This document shows positions 1-7,716 of a stretch of 64,000 bases of DNA, one piece after another. The number at the start of each line of letters is the position of its first letter. The stretch's first letter is position 1. The DNA comes from CAZCBX01 sp964497185 (GTDB taxonomy: Bacteria > Bdellovibrionota_G > JALEGL01 > JAGRMV01): contig CAZCBX010000005.1 in assembly GCA_964497185.1 (NCBI GenBank), positions 62,001 to 126,000 on the forward strand. The letters run 5' to 3'. The translations under genes and the position numbers were made by a program. The notes beneath the pieces were generated by a model that saw only the letters and a program-made list of their open reading frames with translations, searched no databases and was not told the origin of the DNA.

Positions 1-1140
1 TTGGTAGGTGTAAAACACAGAAGTTGGCGTTTGTTTTTGCCGTGCTAAATATAGAATGTCTTTGTTTTCGCTGATCTGAGAGATTCCCATAATTGAATCT
101 AAAGGATAAAAATTTGGATTGGCTAAATAAGTGCCCACTTCAGTAGATTGTCCGAAAGAGTTTGTATTAGAATGAAAAGTTTTATTGCGAATGGTATTTC
201 GTCCAAATCCATTTGGTTCGAAGTTAAAGGCATTCTGGCTAGGCACAATGTCGTGCCATGAAACCATGAAATCTCCATATTTATTAAAAGAAGTATGAAT
301 ACTTTCAGGCGCTGATTCTACAGAATAATCATTACTATCCAGGTTATCAAAGTTCCCCCATGGGCCCCCTGCTGCCATAGATCCAATATAATCTATATTA
401 TCTAGAGCTGTTTTTTGCTTCCAACTGGGTGTGTGACAACTTAATTGTAAATCTTGTATGTTCGTATTTTCTATAGAACCCTCAGCGATGTCAAACTGGC
501 ACACTTTACCTTCTGGATGTTTTTCAATTTGTATTAGATAATATTCACCTTCTTCCAACATCTTTGAGAATTTAAATTCGGTTTTTCCGGGATCGATTTC
601 AATTAATTCATTGGTTGTCATTTCACGTAATTCAATGGTGTCTTGAGAAATATCCAAAGTGCCCGAGACAGTATATCCAACACCAAACTGTATTCCCGCA
701 TTCAATATTGTTTGCTCTGTTTTTAAAGCATTCGGAGATTCATTCAAAAAAACTTCTGGGAGGAATTTTATTAGAATTCCGTCTGTACTGTCATTTACAT
801 GATGGTTTTGAGCTTTACCGTAAAAGGTTAGCAATGCGTCTCTTTTATTAATGAGCTCAATTTCAAAGTTAAGGCCATCAGGTATGTTAGTGCTATCGAT
901 GGTATAGTGAGTTCCTTGCTCAAGTACATAAGGATAGGAAAAATTTTCATTCCATACCCACTTTTCTAACGTGTAGGTTTGATTTTCAATTGTACCGTTG
1001 TTTAATGGATGAATTTCTTGAAAAACGATATCAGCACTGGTGAGCTGCTGAGAATTGCTTCTTGTATCGGACGAACATCCAATTTGTGCCAGCAACATTA
1101 CGAATATTAATAAATTTAGAGGAAAGCATTTTTTTAGCAT
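1..1140 (-). CDS. Putative lipoprotein, 3' end outside the window
   Basis: The reading frame opens at the ATG complementary to 1138-1140 and stays open to the left edge, so the C-terminus is missing. The start is a signal peptide (MLKKCF, then a hydrophobic stretch LLIFVMLLA) ending in QIGCSS, where the cysteine would be lipidated; the residue at -3 is Q, which is not the usual L/V. The mature part (about 360 residues visible) is rich in N, T, S and E and has no motif that I recognise; it looks like an extracellular beta-rich protein. A promoter-like pair lies just upstream and GGAAG precedes the ATG. A surface or periplasmic role follows from the lipobox only. Composition is more AT-rich than holA and later genes. 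Confidence 0.75.
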   Translation of the reverse strand, partial: MLKKCFPLNLLIFVMLLAQIGCSSDTRSNSQQLTSADIVFQEIHPLNNGTIENQTYTLEKWVWNENFSYPYVLEQGTHYTIDSTNIPDGLNFEIELINKRDALLTFYGKAQNHHVNDSTDGILIKFLPEVFLNESPNALKTEQTILNAGIQFGVGYTVSGTLDISQDTIELREMTTNELIEIDPGKTEFKFSKMLEEGEYYLIQIEKHPEGKVCQFDIAEGSIENTNIQDLQLSCHTPSWKQKTALDNIDYIGSMAAGGPWGNFDNLDSNDYSVESAPESIHTSFNKYGDFMVSWHDIVPSQNAFNFEPNGFGRNTIRNKTFHSNTNSFGQSTEVGTYLANPNFYPLDSIMGISQISENKDILYLARQKQTPTSVFYTYQ

Positions 1141-1150
1141 AATGCTTCCT

Positions 1151-1178
1151 TATATAATTTTATGCTGAATTACTTCAA
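1151..1178 (-). promoter_or_regulatory. Sigma-70-like promoter of the edge lipoprotein gene
   Basis: On the minus strand TTGAAG (1178-1173) and TATATA (1156-1151) are separated by 16 nt. A short leader with GGAAG leads to the ATG at 1140. Assignment is by sequence similarity only. Confidence 0.4.
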
Positions 1179-1223
1179 GCGTTAATTATATAACAAGTGG
1201 GATGTTATAAAGTATTGTATGTA

Positions 1224-1547
1224 TTAGATATCCACCGTCCATACGCCGCGGGGGGTTTCTTCGGTGTCGGTTTCAGTGGGGTTGTTTGGGTCGATTTCTT
1301 CAAACAAAGGAATTTCCAATTCCACCATGGGGGTGGGGTGATCGGACTCTTCCACAGGTGGAATCCATAGGCCACCTGCAGCGAGATGAAAAATTGACAG
1401 ACGTGGGTCGGTTGTTTTCATACCTATATACAGAGCAAGTCTCATGCCAACGGGCTTTGCGGGTAAGTATTTGAAATCATTGAAAAGCCCCTCAGGTATG
1501 CAAAATGTAGTGACTGTTTTTTGCTCATTGCAGACGTTTTTGGGCAC
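1224..1547 (-). CDS. Small hypothetical protein with acidic C-terminus
   Basis: This frame of 107 codons begins with GTG at 1547 and lies head-to-head with holA, 84 nt upstream of the edge lipoprotein on the same strand. An ATG about 34 codons in (MRLALYIGMK) is an alternative start. The second half is strongly acidic and proline-rich (ELEIPLFEE, then NPTETDTEETP) and ends GVWTVDI. I do not recognise a family. There is no competing long frame on the plus strand between 1224 and 1547, and the amino-acid pattern looks protein-like, but no ribosome binding site is obvious. It could be spurious. Confidence 0.45.
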   Translation of the reverse strand: MPKNVCNEQKTVTTFCIPEGLFNDFKYLPAKPVGMRLALYIGMKTTDPRLSIFHLAAGGLWIPPVEESDHPTPMVELEIPLFEEIDPNNPTETDTEETPRGVWTVDI

Positions 1548-1600
1548 GTGGCCGCGAGTTTTGCTTGGTTGGCGCGCAGCGGTCTGATAGGGGTTGGCGT

Positions 1601-2545
1601 ATGGATCTTGCGCCTTTTACGGTACTTTTACCCTCCGAGCCTTTTCAGGCGGGGCAATTTTTGGATCAAGCCAAACAGGCTTTGCAAGGAGCGGTCGAGC
1701 ACACTTCTTTTGAAACCAAAAAACACCCACCCGCCGACATTGTTGATTTTCTCAATACGTATCCCATGATGGGCATGCAGCGCTTGGTGATGGTGGATCA
1801 AAACAAAGAACTGCCCGAAGCGGCCCAAACTCAAGTGTTAGACTACGTGGCTTCACCCACGGCGGGCACTTATGTGATTTGGAAGCTGGACAAACTCGAC
1901 AAACGCAAAAAATTTTACAAAACGTTGCTTAAACAAGCGGCCAGCGTGTCTTTTGAGGCGCCCAAGCTGGCTCAAATGAGTGGGTTTGTGGATCGATTGG
2001 CCAAAATCCAAGGGGTGCAGGTGGAGCGCGAGGCCAAGCCTTTGTTGATTGATTGTGTGGGCACCGATGTATCGACCTTATCCCAAGAGCTGACCAAGCT
2101 GGCCCTGTACATTCATCCACGCAAAGCCATCAACAAAGAGGATGTGTTTGCGATGGTGCTCAAGGTCAGCGGCGACGATATTTTTGCTTGCACGGATGCC
2201 GTGATTGAAGGTCGGTTTGCCCAAAGCATTCAAACGCTGCATTTTCTTTTCGAGTCGGGGGTAAGTCCCTTTGTGGTGTCCAGCATGTTGGCACGTCATT
2301 TGCGCATTTTAATGAAAGTTCATGAAGGCCAGGCGCGTCGGGTGCCGGGGGGAAAACTGGCGTCTTTTGCTGGGGTGCCGCCGTTTGTGCTTAAACGCTA
2401 CCAGCAACAGCTGCGTCAATTTGGTCAAGACAAGGCCAAACGCGCGTTGAAATTATTGCAGCAATTGGACCATGATTACAAATCCATTGGGCTGCCGCAA
2501 CCCAGATTGCTGGAGCACTGCGTGCGCCGGATCATTGCCCTCTAA
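1601..2545 (+). CDS. holA: DNA polymerase III subunit delta
   Basis: HolA is the subunit of the clamp-loader complex that opens the beta sliding clamp. The 314-residue protein shows the delta organisation: an N-terminal AAA-like domain with LVMVDQNKELPE and YVIWKLDKLDKRKKFYKTL (the 'vi...kldkr.k..k.l' signature of delta), a middle lid domain (TDVSTLSQELTKLALY) and a C-terminal all-helical collar with FESGVSPFVVSSMLARHLRIL. The ATG at 1601 is chosen over an upstream in-frame TTG at 1565 because AGGGGT precedes it and the protein then starts at the domain boundary. It is transcribed toward rpsT and ends in a shared terminator. lptE, often next to holA in Gram-negatives, is not seen. Confidence 0.88.
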   Translation: MDLAPFTVLLPSEPFQAGQFLDQAKQALQGAVEHTSFETKKHPPADIVDFLNTYPMMGMQRLVMVDQNKELPEAAQTQVLDYVASPTAGTYVIWKLDKLDKRKKFYKTLLKQAASVSFEAPKLAQMSGFVDRLAKIQGVQVEREAKPLLIDCVGTDVSTLSQELTKLALYIHPRKAINKEDVFAMVLKVSGDDIFACTDAVIEGRFAQSIQTLHFLFESGVSPFVVSSMLARHLRILMKVHEGQARRVPGGKLASFAGVPPFVLKRYQQQLRQFGQDKAKRALKLLQQLDHDYKSIGLPQPRLLEHCVRRIIAL

Positions 2546-2561
2546 TCCAGGGCTAGGGCAT

Positions 2562-2592
2562 AAAAAAAAGACGCAAGAAAGCGTCTTTTTTA
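2562..2592. terminator. Bidirectional terminator between holA and rpsT
   Basis: The stem GACGC/GCGTC (2570-2574 and 2581-2585) with loop AAGAAA is flanked by eight A on the left and a T run on the right, so it can terminate both convergent genes. Confidence 0.85.
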
Positions 2593-2628
2593 AAAGGTTC
2601 AATATAGCGTCGAAGCTTGAGTAAGAAA

Positions 2629-2889
2629 TTAAGCCTGCACGCGGGTTGCGGCTTTGGACAAACGGGCAATTTTGCGAGATGCGGTTTTTTTGTGCAATAC
2701 GCCTTTGTTTGCGGCTTTTGAAATTTCTTTCATGGCTTGGCTAAGTTTTGTTTTTGCATCGTCTGAGCCAGCAGGCGCTTCTAGTACGCTTTTGGTGGCT
2801 TCGCGCACACGACTTTTCCACCAACGGTTGTAGGTTTGTCGTTTGTCGTTTTGACGATTGCGTTTAATTGCTGATGCATGATTTGCCAT
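2629..2889 (-). CDS. rpsT: 30S ribosomal protein S20
   Basis: S20 is a primary 16S rRNA-binding protein of the small subunit. The 86-residue product begins MANHASAIKRNRQNDKR, the classical S20 N-terminus, and is highly basic, with a long alanine/lysine helix and AANKGVLHKKTASRKIARLSK near the end. An upstream in-frame ATG (13 codons earlier) is rejected because the conserved N-terminus starts at 2889. rpsT is divergent from rpsA. A strong promoter-like sequence lies so close to the ATG that the leader would be only a few nucleotides, and no Shine-Dalgarno sequence is visible. Confidence 0.93.
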   Translation of the reverse strand: MANHASAIKRNRQNDKRQTYNRWWKSRVREATKSVLEAPAGSDDAKTKLSQAMKEISKAANKGVLHKKTASRKIARLSKAATRVQA

Positions 2890-2898
2890 AGTTGGGTG

Positions 2899-2928
2899 GG
2901 TATACATGGTTTTTAAGGCTTTTGTCAA
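2899..2928 (-). promoter_or_regulatory. rpsT promoter with very short leader
   Basis: Minus strand: perfect -35 TTGACA (2928-2923), 18-nt spacer, -10 TATACC (2904-2899). Only 9 nt separate the -10 from the ATG at 2889, so the predicted transcript starts 2-4 nt before the start codon. Confidence 0.6.
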
Positions 2929-2936
2929 GAAAGACT

Positions 2937-2965
2937 TTGCTTTTTGATGCGTTTTTTACTATGGT
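2937..2965 (+). promoter_or_regulatory. Possible rpsA promoter
   Basis: TTGCTT (2937-2942), 17 nt, TATGGT (2960-2965), upstream of rpsA. The hexamers are only moderate matches; the rpsA leader would be about 50 nt. Confidence 0.35.
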
Positions 2966-3023
2966 ACGCGACAATGCGCTGGTGCCATCAGGTCCAGTGT
3001 AAGAAAGGAAATAAACAATTATT

Positions 3024-4697
3024 ATGAGTGAAACATCAACCAACCCCAACCCCGAGAGCTTCGAAGCGTTATTCTTGGCTTCTCTTGAAAATGAAAAACA
3101 GTACAAAGTCGGAGAAATTTTCTCTGGCAATGTCATCAAAGTCGGTAAAGACTTTGTAACCGTAGACATCGGTTATAAATCCGAAGGTTTAATCCCCTTA
3201 TCCGAATTTAAAAACGAAGACGGCGAAGTCACAGTCCAAGAAGGACAAGAGTTTGACGTATTTTTGGAAAGCATCGAAAATTCCGATGGCTTGGTCACAT
3301 TGTCCAAAGAAAAAGCAGATAAATTAAAAATCTGGGACGAAATTGCCGAAGCCTGTGAAAACTCCGAAGTGATCGAAGGTAAAGTGGTCGATCGCGTTAA
3401 AGGTGGTTTGTCCGTAGACATCGGTGTAAAAGCCTTTTTGCCTGGTTCTCAAGTAGACCTGGTGCCGCTTCGAAACCTCGATACTTTTGTGGGCAATACC
3501 TATCAGTTTAAAATTATTAAATTCAACAAGCTTCGCGGCAACATTGTGTTGTCCCGCCGAGCCATTTTGGAAGCCGAGCGTTCCCATCTTCGTGAAAAAA
3601 CCTTGGAGCTTTTGGAAGAAGGCTGCTTGATCGAAGGAACCGTCAAAAACATCACCGATTACGGTGCCTTCATTGACTTGGGTGGCATCGACGGTTTGTT
3701 GCACATTACAGACATTTCTTGGAAACGCATCAACCATCCCAGCGAAGTGCTGAGCATGGGTGAAAAAGTTCAGGTCAAAGTGTTGAAATACGACAAAGAA
3801 AAACAGCGCGTATCGCTTGGCATGAAACAAATCACCGAAGATCCATGGAAAGACGCCGATCTTCGCTACGCCAAAAACGTTCGCGTCAAAGGCAAAGTGG
3901 TTAACCTGACCGATTACGGTGCCTTCCTTGAAATTGAAGAGGGCGTAGAAGGTTTGATTCACGTTTCTGAAATGTCATGGACCAAACGCGTTAAGCACCC
4001 TTCGGCCATCCTAAACATGGGTGATGAAGTCGAAGCCGTGGTGTTGGAGCTGGACAAAGAAAACCGACGCATGTCCTTGGGTCTAAAACAGACGCAAGCC
4101 AACCCATGGGATGTATTGGTGGATAAATATCCAGAAGGCACGAAAGTCAAAGGCGTGGTTCGCAACGTCACAGACTTTGGTTTGTTCATCGAAGTGGAAA
4201 AAGACATCGATGGTTTGGTGCACGTCTCGGATCTTTCTTGGTCCACCAAGAATAAAAATCCTCACGACATGTATAAAAAAGGCGACGAAGTTGATGCCGT
4301 GGTTCTCAACGTAGACCCCAGCGCAGAGAAATTTTCTTTGGGCATCAAACAAGCTTCGGAAGATCCCTGGAAACAAATTGCCTCTACCTATGAAGTGGGC
4401 AGTGAAGTGCAAGGTACGATCACCAAGCTCACCGAATTTGGTGCGTTTGTGAAAGTGGCCGAAGACGTTGAAGGTCTGATCCACAAATCAGAAATGGACG
4501 TCGATGACCCTGCAAGCAAGTACAACGAAGGCGATGAAATCAAAGCCACCTTGTTGTCCATTGATGTAGAGGATCGCAAATTGTCCTTGTCCATGAAAAA
4601 TCTATCCAAAGAAGAGCGTGCCAACCTTGCCAAAAAGCAAGCTGCTACAGCCGCACCAACGTTGGGTGATTTGATGGCCAACAAACTCAAAAAATAA
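3024..4697 (+). CDS. rpsA: 30S ribosomal protein S1
   Basis: S1 binds single-stranded mRNA leaders and brings them to the 30S subunit. The 557-residue product has the length of the enterobacterial protein and six S1 (OB-fold) domains, at roughly 27-92, 110-178, 195-263, 280-348, 366-435 and 452-521. Domains 3-6 carry the repeated 'G.V.n.tdyGaFv.l..gieGLiHvS..sW' pattern (for example NITDYGAFIDL, NLTDYGAFLEI, NVTDFGLFIEV, KLTEFGAFVKV). AAGAAAGGAAAT gives a Shine-Dalgarno before the ATG. A strong intrinsic terminator follows, so sppA downstream may have its own promoter, although rpsA-sppA is a common neighbourhood in this part of the tree. Confidence 0.97.
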   Translation: MSETSTNPNPESFEALFLASLENEKQYKVGEIFSGNVIKVGKDFVTVDIGYKSEGLIPLSEFKNEDGEVTVQEGQEFDVFLESIENSDGLVTLSKEKADKLKIWDEIAEACENSEVIEGKVVDRVKGGLSVDIGVKAFLPGSQVDLVPLRNLDTFVGNTYQFKIIKFNKLRGNIVLSRRAILEAERSHLREKTLELLEEGCLIEGTVKNITDYGAFIDLGGIDGLLHITDISWKRINHPSEVLSMGEKVQVKVLKYDKEKQRVSLGMKQITEDPWKDADLRYAKNVRVKGKVVNLTDYGAFLEIEEGVEGLIHVSEMSWTKRVKHPSAILNMGDEVEAVVLELDKENRRMSLGLKQTQANPWDVLVDKYPEGTKVKGVVRNVTDFGLFIEVEKDIDGLVHVSDLSWSTKNKNPHDMYKKGDEVDAVVLNVDPSAEKFSLGIKQASEDPWKQIASTYEVGSEVQGTITKLTEFGAFVKVAEDVEGLIHKSEMDVDDPASKYNEGDEIKATLLSIDVEDRKLSLSMKNLSKEERANLAKKQAATAAPTLGDLMANKLKK

Positions 4698-4736
4698 ACA
4701 ACCGTAAGCATCGACCGCAAGGTTCAATGCTTGCCA

Positions 4737-4771
4737 AGCCCCCTGATCCATAACGATCAGGGGGCTTTTTT
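4737..4771 (+). terminator. rpsA intrinsic terminator
   Basis: Perfect 12-bp stem AGCCCCCTGATC/GATCAGGGGGCT (4737-4748, 4755-4766) with a 6-nt loop and a following T run. Confidence 0.95.
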
Positions 4772-4847
4772 GTTTGGCAAAACGGATCGAGGCCATCGCT
4801 GCGTGGTTTTTCTCGCAAAGCAGGACCGAGTTGAGGTATAAGTACGT

Positions 4848-5705
4848 ATGCAAAAATTTACGCAAAAGTTTTTTTCGGGTGTGGCCATTTTTTTTATGGC
4901 GATGATTGCCATTGAGCTGCTTGTCATCATTGGGGCCATTTTTGGGTCCAGCTCTTATCCTTCGGGTGACATTGCCGTAGTCAAAGTGGAAGGCCAAATT
5001 ACAGATGGCTTGCCCACCGTGATTGCCATCAAAAAATTTCGCGAAGACGAAAACATCAAAGCCATCGTGATGCGCATTGACACGCCGGGCGGCGCGGTGG
5101 CGGCCTCACAAGAAATTCACGATGAAATTATCAAAACCCGCAAAGTCAAGCCCGTCATTGCCTCCATGGGCAATACGGCCGCCAGTGGTGGATATTACAT
5201 TGCGGTGGCCTGCGATTACATCATGGCCGCCCCCGGAACCGTTACAGGATCCATTGGGGTCATCACCCAATATTTTATGATTGATGAACTGCTTAAAAAG
5301 TTTGATCTTCGTTGGGAAATTATCACCTCCGGCAAAAACAAAGCCCTGGGTTCCCCATTTCAAGACATGACACCCGAGCAGCGCAAAGTGTTGCAAGGTC
5401 TGATTGATGACATTTACAATCAATTTGTTACGGCTGTCGCCAAAGGCCGGTCCATGGATCAAGAAGTGGTTCGACCACTGGCCGATGGCCGCATCTTTAC
5501 CGGGCAACAAGCCAAAGAACATGGTTTGGTCGATGAAATGGGCAATTTGTACGACGCCATTGACTGGGCCAAAAACAAAGCGGGACTCAAAGACAAACCC
5601 GATGTGTTTATTTACCCCAAAGAACAAAAACCATTTTTAGAAGTACTCACAGGCGCTTCAACCAAATGGCCTGAGTGGTTTCAAATGCAATACAAAATGT
5701 TTTAA
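4848..5705 (+). CDS. sppA: Signal peptide peptidase SppA, short 36K type
   Basis: SppA is a membrane-anchored serine protease that degrades cleaved signal peptides. The 285-residue protein has one N-terminal membrane segment (about 10-33, FFSGVAIFFMAMIAIELLV), then the ClpP/crotonase-type protease fold of S49 peptidases: VMRIDTPGGAV, the nucleophile region MGNTAASGGYYIA, and GTVTGSIGVI followed by the region that holds the catalytic lysine in short SppA (SGKNKALGSP). It is the single-domain form that assembles as an octamer in Bacillus, not the 67K tandem form of E. coli. GAGGT lies about 13 nt before the ATG. It is preceded by the rpsA terminator and followed by the HIT gene after 45 nt. Confidence 0.9.
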   Translation: MQKFTQKFFSGVAIFFMAMIAIELLVIIGAIFGSSSYPSGDIAVVKVEGQITDGLPTVIAIKKFREDENIKAIVMRIDTPGGAVAASQEIHDEIIKTRKVKPVIASMGNTAASGGYYIAVACDYIMAAPGTVTGSIGVITQYFMIDELLKKFDLRWEIITSGKNKALGSPFQDMTPEQRKVLQGLIDDIYNQFVTAVAKGRSMDQEVVRPLADGRIFTGQQAKEHGLVDEMGNLYDAIDWAKNKAGLKDKPDVFIYPKEQKPFLEVLTGASTKWPEWFQMQYKMF

Positions 5706-5750
5706 CAAACAAGCCTTGTCAGGCTTGGCTGGATGCATTAGACAATCATC

Positions 5751-6233
5751 ATGAAGCAATTTTTTGCCCCATGGCGCATGAAATTTATCAAAGGCAGTCG
5801 ACGACAGAGCGGATGCGTGTTGTGTAGCCTATTAAAAGAAGAAGACGGACCCAATAATTTAATTTTGCATCGTGGTCAGCATGCCTACATCGTGCTGAAC
5901 AAATATCCCTACAATACAGGCCATATGATGGTGGTACCCTTTGCCCATACCAACGATTTGTTGTCTTTAACACCCGAGCCCATGTTGGAAATGCAAATGA
6001 TGATGCAAGAGTGCGTACGCGCCCTGACCGCGCAATACCATCCCCAGGGGTTTAACATTGGTTTAAATGTGGGCACAGCTGGTGGAGCGGGCATTCCGGA
6101 CCATCTTCATTATCATGTGGTGCCGCGCTGGAACGGTGACACCAATTTTATGCCGGTCATTGGCCAAACCAAAGTGCTGCCAGAAACCGTAGAAGACACC
6201 TATCATGTCCTCAAAAAACAACTGGAAGCGTGA
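5751..6233 (+). CDS. HIT family nucleotide hydrolase/phosphorylase
   Basis: HIT proteins hydrolyse or phosphorolyse nucleoside phosphoramidates and dinucleoside polyphosphates such as Ap4A. The histidine triad is seen near the C-terminus as PDHLHYHVVPRW (H-x-H-x-H), and the N-terminus carries FAPWRMKFI, typical of the branch close to Ap4A phosphorylase, followed by GCVLCSLL and the substrate-binding segment NKYPYNTGHMMVVP. The 160-residue length is normal. The ATG is close behind sppA and the two may be cotranscribed. The exact substrate cannot be read from sequence. Confidence 0.88.
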   Translation: MKQFFAPWRMKFIKGSRRQSGCVLCSLLKEEDGPNNLILHRGQHAYIVLNKYPYNTGHMMVVPFAHTNDLLSLTPEPMLEMQMMMQECVRALTAQYHPQGFNIGLNVGTAGGAGIPDHLHYHVVPRWNGDTNFMPVIGQTKVLPETVEDTYHVLKKQLEA

Positions 6234-6509
6234 GTTAAAAGCCTTTTGTGAGCATGATGGATGTCCGCTCCATGGCTTTGCATGTAGACATGCATGCCCC
6301 AATCGGACGCAAAAGCCCCATGCATGGGACCAGCCCTTGTAATTAAATATGAGTATTTTCAATAACTTATAATATATTTGACCTGGCATAGACTTTGCTC
6401 CTCTTAACGTAAGCAGGCCTCGTGCCTGATGTTTTGGCAAATTGCGAAGAATGCCCCATGAACATTGGTGGCTTCTACCCCACGCAACGTTGCACCAAGG
6501 AGTTTAGAT
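6234..6509. other. Intergenic region with nested inverted repeats and AT-rich promoter-like segment
   Basis: No gene is seen. From 6255 to 6330 there are several small inverted repeats: GTCCG/CGGAC enclosing GCATGT-AG-ACATGC, and GGCTTTTG/CAAAAGCC-like segments. From 6340 to 6400 the sequence is AT-rich and includes TATAAT at 6368-6373 and TTGACC at 6378-6383. It may hold the terminator or attenuator of the HIT gene and the promoter of the outer membrane gene; no precise start could be fixed. Confidence 0.4.
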
Positions 6510-7694
6510 ATGAAACGTTTACCTTTTTTGACATTGTTATTGGGTCTTCCCCTGGCACTGAGCGCCCAGCCCATTGAAGAAGAAATTCTGCTGGAGACGC
6601 CAACCTACGAAATTGAAGTCATTGAAGCACCCACACCCACCGTGGAAAGCACACCCATGATTCCCTTGGGCGATCCCAAACCCGTTAATGAGCAGCTTAC
6701 ACCCGCTGCCACGCCTCAGCCTGTGGCTTCCGAAACCACCACGGCTTCCGGCACCGTATTTAAGTTTTCACCCGCGGTGGCGTTAAAACCGTTGGGCTAT
6801 CAAGAAGGCAACCGCTTTTACACCACTTTTAGCCCGTCGGCTTCGCTGTCGGCTGATTTTGGCACCGCCAGTGGCAAAACCGTGGCTTTTAGTTTGGGAT
6901 ACACATTTATTTGGCAAGAATTTTTGGACAAAACCAACGGCACCGATCGTTACTTTGAACACGATACCGCGCTGGGTTTGGGCTATGATTTTTCAGACAA
7001 CCTTTCCGGTAGTTTGGATTTTGGCTTTAATTACAGCTTGCGCGCCAACCCCAACGATCGAGAATTCACCATCTTAAGTTCAGATTCCGCCACCATGACT
7101 TACAAAGTCAACGACCAATTCTCCACCAAGTTTGGTATTGCTGCGGACATCTTTGTATTGCCTGATGGCGCCATTTTGTCTTCCAGCCAAGGCATCCCAT
7201 CCGACGCCGATGATATTCAGCAAGGTAACTTTGGTTTGGATCCAGGTTTGGGCGGTTCCAACGATGACATTGTTTTGTTTGAAAACACCTACTGGGTCAA
7301 CAATCAGCTAGTATTGGGCGGAAATTACAAAGCCCCATCGGGTACAGGCGTAGGATTAACCTACAATCCGGTGTTGTACACTTTTACCAACGATAGCAGT
7401 TTGGACTGGCGTGGACACGTGATTTCGTTGTCTTTGTCCCAAGATGCCCCATGGGAAGGCGGCTCGTTTTCTTTGACCAACCAGCTTCGTCTGCGCGGTT
7501 ATCAAGCCACCACCATTGACAGTGGCGAGCTTAAAAGAGATCAGCGAAACCGTTTAACCTTGGCCTACTCGCAAAAAATCACCGACAATGTATCGGGTAA
7601 GCTTTGGTATCGCTGGCAAATGACCAGCAACAATGGCACCGATGAGTGGACACCCGCCAATTATCTCTTCGTGCAAACCTCATTTAGCTTTTAA
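6510..7694 (+). CDS. Predicted outer membrane beta-barrel protein
   Basis: The 394-residue product starts MKRLPFLTLLLGLPLALSAQ, a clear signal peptide cleaved after ALSA. Residues 20-75 are acidic and proline/threonine-rich (repeated TP, EIEVIEAPTP), a periplasmic linker. From about residue 85 the sequence alternates in amphipathic strands (SLSADFG, KTVAFSLGYTFIW, LSGSLDFGFNYSLRAN) and the protein ends LFVQTSFSF, with a terminal aromatic residue as in BAM-assembled barrels. I do not recognise a named family. AAGGAG precedes the ATG at 6510; upstream in-frame codons are rejected because they disrupt the signal peptide. The following lipoprotein gene is 22 nt away, so the two probably form one operon. 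Confidence 0.8.
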   Translation: MKRLPFLTLLLGLPLALSAQPIEEEILLETPTYEIEVIEAPTPTVESTPMIPLGDPKPVNEQLTPAATPQPVASETTTASGTVFKFSPAVALKPLGYQEGNRFYTTFSPSASLSADFGTASGKTVAFSLGYTFIWQEFLDKTNGTDRYFEHDTALGLGYDFSDNLSGSLDFGFNYSLRANPNDREFTILSSDSATMTYKVNDQFSTKFGIAADIFVLPDGAILSSSQGIPSDADDIQQGNFGLDPGLGGSNDDIVLFENTYWVNNQLVLGGNYKAPSGTGVGLTYNPVLYTFTNDSSLDWRGHVISLSLSQDAPWEGGSFSLTNQLRLRGYQATTIDSGELKRDQRNRLTLAYSQKITDNVSGKLWYRWQMTSNNGTDEWTPANYLFVQTSFSF

Positions 7695-7716
7695 AATGTG
7701 ATAAGGAAGAAAGACT

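Noticed and set aside
615..851. 78-codon frame on the plus strand
   Set aside because: It is antisense to the open lipoprotein frame on the minus strand, which has a signal peptide, promoter and continuous coding pattern.
3324..3962. 212-codon minus-strand frame inside rpsA
   Set aside because: It is the shadow of a strongly biased, conserved ribosomal gene and contains no recognisable motif.
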